This document shows, piece by piece, positions 51,632-53,249 of a DNA stretch of 53,249 nucleotides. Below the pieces are notes generated by a model. It had not been told where the DNA came from and did no database searches. It saw only the letters and a list, made by a program, of their open reading frames with translations. How positions within the stretch are numbered: the stretch's first letter is position 1; every line of letters starts with the position of its first letter. Position numbers and translations under genes: made by a program. Source of the stretch: Mucilaginibacter sp. (GTDB taxonomy: Bacteria; Bacteroidota; Bacteroidia; Sphingobacteriales; Sphingobacteriaceae); the NCBI RefSeq assembly GCF_028288225.1, contig NZ_JAQBOC010000070.1:1-53249 (forward strand). The letters are read 5' to 3'.

Positions 51632-52489
51632 TTAAAGCAGGTATTTTATAGTATCATAAGCTTTTCTGAACCTAAGCTTTTTTAGTTCAAATAATATGTA
51701 CCTTTTTACATAAAGCAGCAGCAGTTTTTTTTTGTGAATTCCCCTATAGCTAAAATTTTTAATAATGAGGTTAAAATCGCTGATCATCTTCTCCATCCGG
51801 GCTTCCGCTTTGATCATGCTCCATATGCCGCCAACATGATTGCGATAACAACTCATTACCTCGGGCATTACATATATTTTACGGCCGGATATAAACGTGG
51901 TATAAAGTTTTATTAGCTTATCAGCCGCATAACTTTTAAAAAACAAGGGCTGTTTGAAAAACTGCTGAACCTCCGGAATATTATGATATACTACCGTAGC
52001 TGTTTTTGTTTCCACCTGTTTGCCGGCAAGAAGGTCATGATAGCTATGTACCAATGGTACAGGGTTAGGATCAACATACAAAGGGTTATTATCCATGTCA
52101 ACTACCTGCGTATAATGACAGCAAATGATATACTCCGGGTTTTGCTCCAAAAAATCAACCTGCTTTTGTAATTTAAAAGGATCGGTCCAGTAGTCGTCTC
52201 CGTCACAAAGCGCAATATATTTTCCTTTACAGGTTTTAACTGTATTGCTCATGTTTTGATGAGCCCCCACATTTTTTTTAGCAGAAATTATCCTGATTTT
52301 TTCCGGGTGCTTTTCTTTAAATGATTTTAGGATCTCTGATGTTCCATCGGTAGAGCAATCATCGCCAATAACAATTTCAAATTTAAAATTGGTTTGCTGC
52401 ATTAAAAAGCTTTCAACCGTTTGGCTAATAAATGGCTTATGATTATAGGTTGTGCAGCATACACTAACCATCACATCCTTCTTCGTCAT
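51632..52489 (-). CDS. Glycosyltransferase family 2
   Basis: 285 residues, GT-A fold. VSVCCTTYNHKPFISQTVESFL, the nucleotide-binding DDCSTDG (Asp43-Asp44) and ALCDGDDYWTDP (acidic DxD near 96-99) are the GT2 hallmarks. It transfers a sugar from a nucleotide sugar. It has no membrane segment. It heads the minus-strand set that runs down to the GNAT gene at 48933; the 310-bp gap to the downstream FemAB-like gene may hold a separate promoter. Confidence 0.9.
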   Translation of the reverse strand: MTKKDVMVSVCCTTYNHKPFISQTVESFLMQQTNFKFEIVIGDDCSTDGTSEILKSFKEKHPEKIRIISAKKNVGAHQNMSNTVKTCKGKYIALCDGDDYWTDPFKLQKQVDFLEQNPEYIICCHYTQVVDMDNNPLYVDPNPVPLVHSYHDLLAGKQVETKTATVVYHNIPEVQQFFKQPLFFKSYAADKLIKLYTTFISGRKIYVMPEVMSCYRNHVGGIWSMIKAEARMEKMISDFNLIIKNFSYRGIHKKKLLLLYVKRYILFELKKLRFRKAYDTIKYLL

Positions 52490-52799
52490 ATTGTTGTATT
52501 TATTTTCACAGTTTCAGTATTAATTTCAAACTCTTTGTTTTTATTGCCGGCGTTATAGCGTGTGGAAGGCTGCATATTGAAGTAAATTCCAGGCCATAGC
52601 TCAATGTCATTAAGTTAAGAAAACCCTGATAATTGAGCCCTCTTCTAAACAGCAGCCTTATGAACGCCTTTAAAAAACAAGTAAACAACAATCTCTATAA
52701 CCCATCGGGTCTATCCCTTTGTAGAAGCTTAGAGGTCTAATCATTTTTGCCTCATAGAGCGCGTGCGCTAGCACAGGGGGCTGGGCAATAAGTGAAACC
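52490..52799. other. 310-bp region of repeat fragments
   Basis: No gene. It carries a TGTCATTAAGTTAAG word near 52600 (as in the element at 32506-32759) and CCCATCGGGTC..CCCTTTGTAGAAG near 52698-52726 (as in the element at 32269-32435), then the IS3 fragment begins. It looks like a boundary where several mobile-like fragments have accumulated. Confidence 0.5.
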
Positions 52800-52961
52800 A
52801 TGAAAACAGAGATGATTTATCACCGGGATTTTAAAACCAAGACAGAAGCGAAGCTTGCCGTATTCGAATATATTGAAGTGTGGTATAACCGCTGGAGAAA
52901 ACATTCGACTCTTGCCTATCGGACGCCCTGTCAGTATGAAGAAATATTATTAAACAACTAA
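52800..52961 (+). pseudogene. IS3-family transposase C-terminal remnant
   Basis: 53 codons in frame: KTEMIYHRDFKTKTEAKLAVFEYIEVWYNRWRKHSTLAYRTPCQYEE matches the C-terminal end of IS3/IS150-group orfB (integrase core end, before the last catalytic region's tail). The frame has no upstream transposase sequence: a stop lies about 15 codons before this point. No inverted repeats were found, so the element is a truncated relic. Confidence 0.8.
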
Positions 52962-53017
52962 ATATCTGCCTGATGTTTCTCTACAATAAACTGTTGCAAT
53001 TCCACGCAGGGCATTTA

Positions 53018-53249
53018 TCACTCTTTTACGGAGAGCATATACGCCTCGCTTGTTGTCATATCTTCTTCTGAAAGATTCCTGAACCTTTGTGAAAATTTAT
53101 TCCTTGGAATATCGTTAGCCACGATCGCTGGAAGCTCCTTCAATATTCTGAAACCGTGCTTTTTCTGCAGTTCCTGATGTACCGAGTATGGCAGCCGGTT
53201 TATCAAAAACATTCGGCCCCCCTTTACAATCTTCCACTCAAACTCGCTA
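53018..53249 (-). CDS. Partial CDS running off the right edge; C-terminus resembles a methyltransferase
   Basis: The minus-strand frame is open through the window edge: the last 76 residues are visible (..EFEWKIVKGGRMFLINRLPYSVHQEL.. to ..TSEAYMLSVKE). The segment VKGGRMFLINR resembles the late beta-strand of class I SAM-dependent methyltransferases (V-x-GGR-xxL-INR), but the SAM-binding motifs would be beyond the edge, so this is tentative. The first in-frame Met inside the window (53212) is not a likely start. Confidence 0.5.
   Translation of the reverse strand, partial: SEFEWKIVKGGRMFLINRLPYSVHQELQKKHGFRILKELPAIVANDIPRNKFSQRFRNLSEEDMTTSEAYMLSVKE

Noticed and set aside
1..53249. CRISPR array, rRNA genes, prophage or plasmid replication genes
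   Set aside because: No regularly spaced identical repeats with unique spacers, no rRNA-like sequence and no phage structural genes were seen; only the three tandem-repeat arrays listed are present.

Overview
The window looks like part of the chromosome of a Bacteroidota bacterium, most likely a soil or freshwater Sphingobacteriaceae of the Mucilaginibacter/Pedobacter type. The evidence is moderate to low GC, several TAnnTTTG promoter boxes (the Bacteroidota -7 element), starts without strong Shine-Dalgarno sequences, and typical families: DUF4142 and DUF2071 proteins, a GH92 mannosidase, an Ig-like lipoprotein, single-gene gliding-phylum lipoproteins and an MlaEFD set. The genus is inferred from composition and family mix; no rRNA is present to confirm it.

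Layout. 0.3-8 kb: mixed housekeeping and accessory genes (DinB-like, DUF2071, acyltransferase-3, Tat-type phosphoesterase, FadR-type regulator, YycJ-like MBL hydrolase, YceH, DUF4142 lipoprotein). 8-19.2 kb: a divergent peptide-deformylase paralogue preceded by a candidate small RNA, a type I pullulanase, a tiny two-gene unit, a lone receiver protein, a LacI regulator, a large AsmA-like/GT51 transglycosylase fusion, a DUF3050 protein and a GH92 alpha-mannosidase. 19.2-21 kb: a toxin-antitoxin patch with a PIN toxin that looks frameshifted and an orphan antitoxin. 21-30 kb: ECF sigma factor, GNAT, FAD dehydrogenase + DinB, CoA-binding protein, SDR + OsmC, Mrp and Nfu iron-sulfur genes and a CarboxypepD_reg-like protein. 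30-35 kb: M16 peptidase + deformylase, hypoxanthine phosphoribosyltransferase, tRNA-Gly(CCC) and a partial duplicate of that tRNA. 35-42 kb: gamma-carbonic anhydrase, Ig-like lipoprotein, mnmG, a CBU_0592-type membrane protein, an ABC-F ATPase and an NAD(P)-binding protein. 42.7-48.6 kb: exported proteins, a serine hydrolase and an mlaEFD lipid-transport operon. 48.9-53.2 kb: a minus-strand set of GT2 glycosyltransferase, FemAB-like acyltransferase, PhyH dioxygenase and GNAT genes, with an IS3 remnant and a partial gene running off the right edge.

The most notable signal is a cluster of three parS-like centromere sites (TGTTCCACGTGGAACA, two exact and one with one mismatch) within 130 bp just upstream of mnmG; one of them is inside a coding sequence. 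This suggests the window lies near the replication origin, although no clear DnaA-box cluster or parAB genes are seen here. The second notable signal is the number of palindromic and inverted-repeat families in the intergenic spaces: at least ten distinct ones, including a 252-bp element with perfect 20-bp terminal inverted repeats and degenerate relatives elsewhere in the window. None carries a transposase, so they look like non-autonomous or REP/MITE-like elements.
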